From contig NZ_JACJSF010000006.1 in NCBI RefSeq assembly GCF_014698035.1, forward strand, positions 140,114 to 204,113: 64,000 nt of DNA. The letters run 5' to 3'. The notes beneath the pieces are model-generated. The model was given only the letters and a program-made list of their open reading frames with translations, was not told the origin of the DNA and searched no databases. Every line of letters starts with the position of its first letter. The first letter of the stretch is position 1. Positions 63,926-64,000 of this stretch are shown piece after piece. This DNA comes from Desmonostoc muscorum FACHB-395. Lineage in GTDB: Bacteria > Cyanobacteriota > Cyanobacteriia > Cyanobacteriales > Nostocaceae. Made by a program: the position numbers and the translations under genes.

Positions 63926-64000
63926 TGCCTGTAGAAACGGGATGAATACGCCCTAAAGAAGTAAGCTTGGCAAAAATCTGGGTTAATAAAATAGGCTCAG

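Overview
The window reads as chromosomal DNA of a filamentous, Nostoc/Anabaena-type cyanobacterium. The evidence is a psaC gene (photosystem I), a Ycf20 homologue, several protein families largely confined to cyanobacteria (DUF2839, DUF2605, DUF2973, DUF29), a threonyl-tRNA synthetase lacking the TGS domain, very many copies of the HIP1 octamer GCGATCGC, heptanucleotide tandem repeats (TTGGTCA and TGTCCCC types) between genes, and a dense population of small fold-back repeats. Species cannot be fixed from the sequence alone.

Layout. 1-5 kb, all minus strand: a possible secretion or adhesion cluster with the start of an exported protein that runs off the window (possibly a pilus-type chaperone), two small exported proteins with a shared C-terminal strand motif, and a 904-residue protein of four PPC-like units followed by ELWxxDGT repeats. 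5-15 kb: an orphan sensor kinase, exported proteins, a sigma-like protein, a TPR-CHAT putative protease, DUF29, and a toxin-first HigBA pair with a strong palindromic promoter/operator. 15-24 kb: lysS with a C-terminal KTSC domain, two nuclease/peptidase-type genes, a helicase-like protein without a Walker A motif, glycerate 3-kinase and ycf20. 24-31 kb: psaC, glmS, an IS5-type transposase remnant, rsmH, an ExbB-like channel and an MMADHC-like protein. 31-36 kb: a LysR/methyltransferase divergent pair, an LRR protein, a potassium channel and a glycosyltransferase. 36-41 kb: the translation block rplS, tRNA-Trp, secE, nusG, rplK, rplA, L10 leader, rplJ, rplL. 41-55 kb: thrS and accessory genes, including a large membrane polyferredoxin fused to a degenerate sigma-54-activator-like AAA domain, a possible toxin/immunity module, an FSA-type transaldolase and a CHASE2-kinase. 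55-64 kb, all minus strand: an organosulfur-type island with three SsuA-like lipoprotein binding proteins, a TauD-type dioxygenase, a methyltransferase, an amidohydrolase and a truncated second amidohydrolase copy.

How the genes work together. The core block makes ribosomal proteins and the transcription/secretion factors SecE and NusG; rplJL is probably controlled by an L10-binding leader with an intrinsic terminator. The last 9 kb looks like scavenging of organosulfur compounds: three binding proteins could deliver different substrates to ABC membrane parts encoded elsewhere, and the dioxygenase, methyltransferase and amidohydrolase could process them. The most unusual single gene is the cNMP-type/AAA/polyferredoxin fusion at 46938-49463. 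Small mobile-element scars and fold-back repeats mark most intergenic regions, and in several genes (glmS, a Uma2 gene, the helicase-like gene) repeat DNA appears inside the reading frame.
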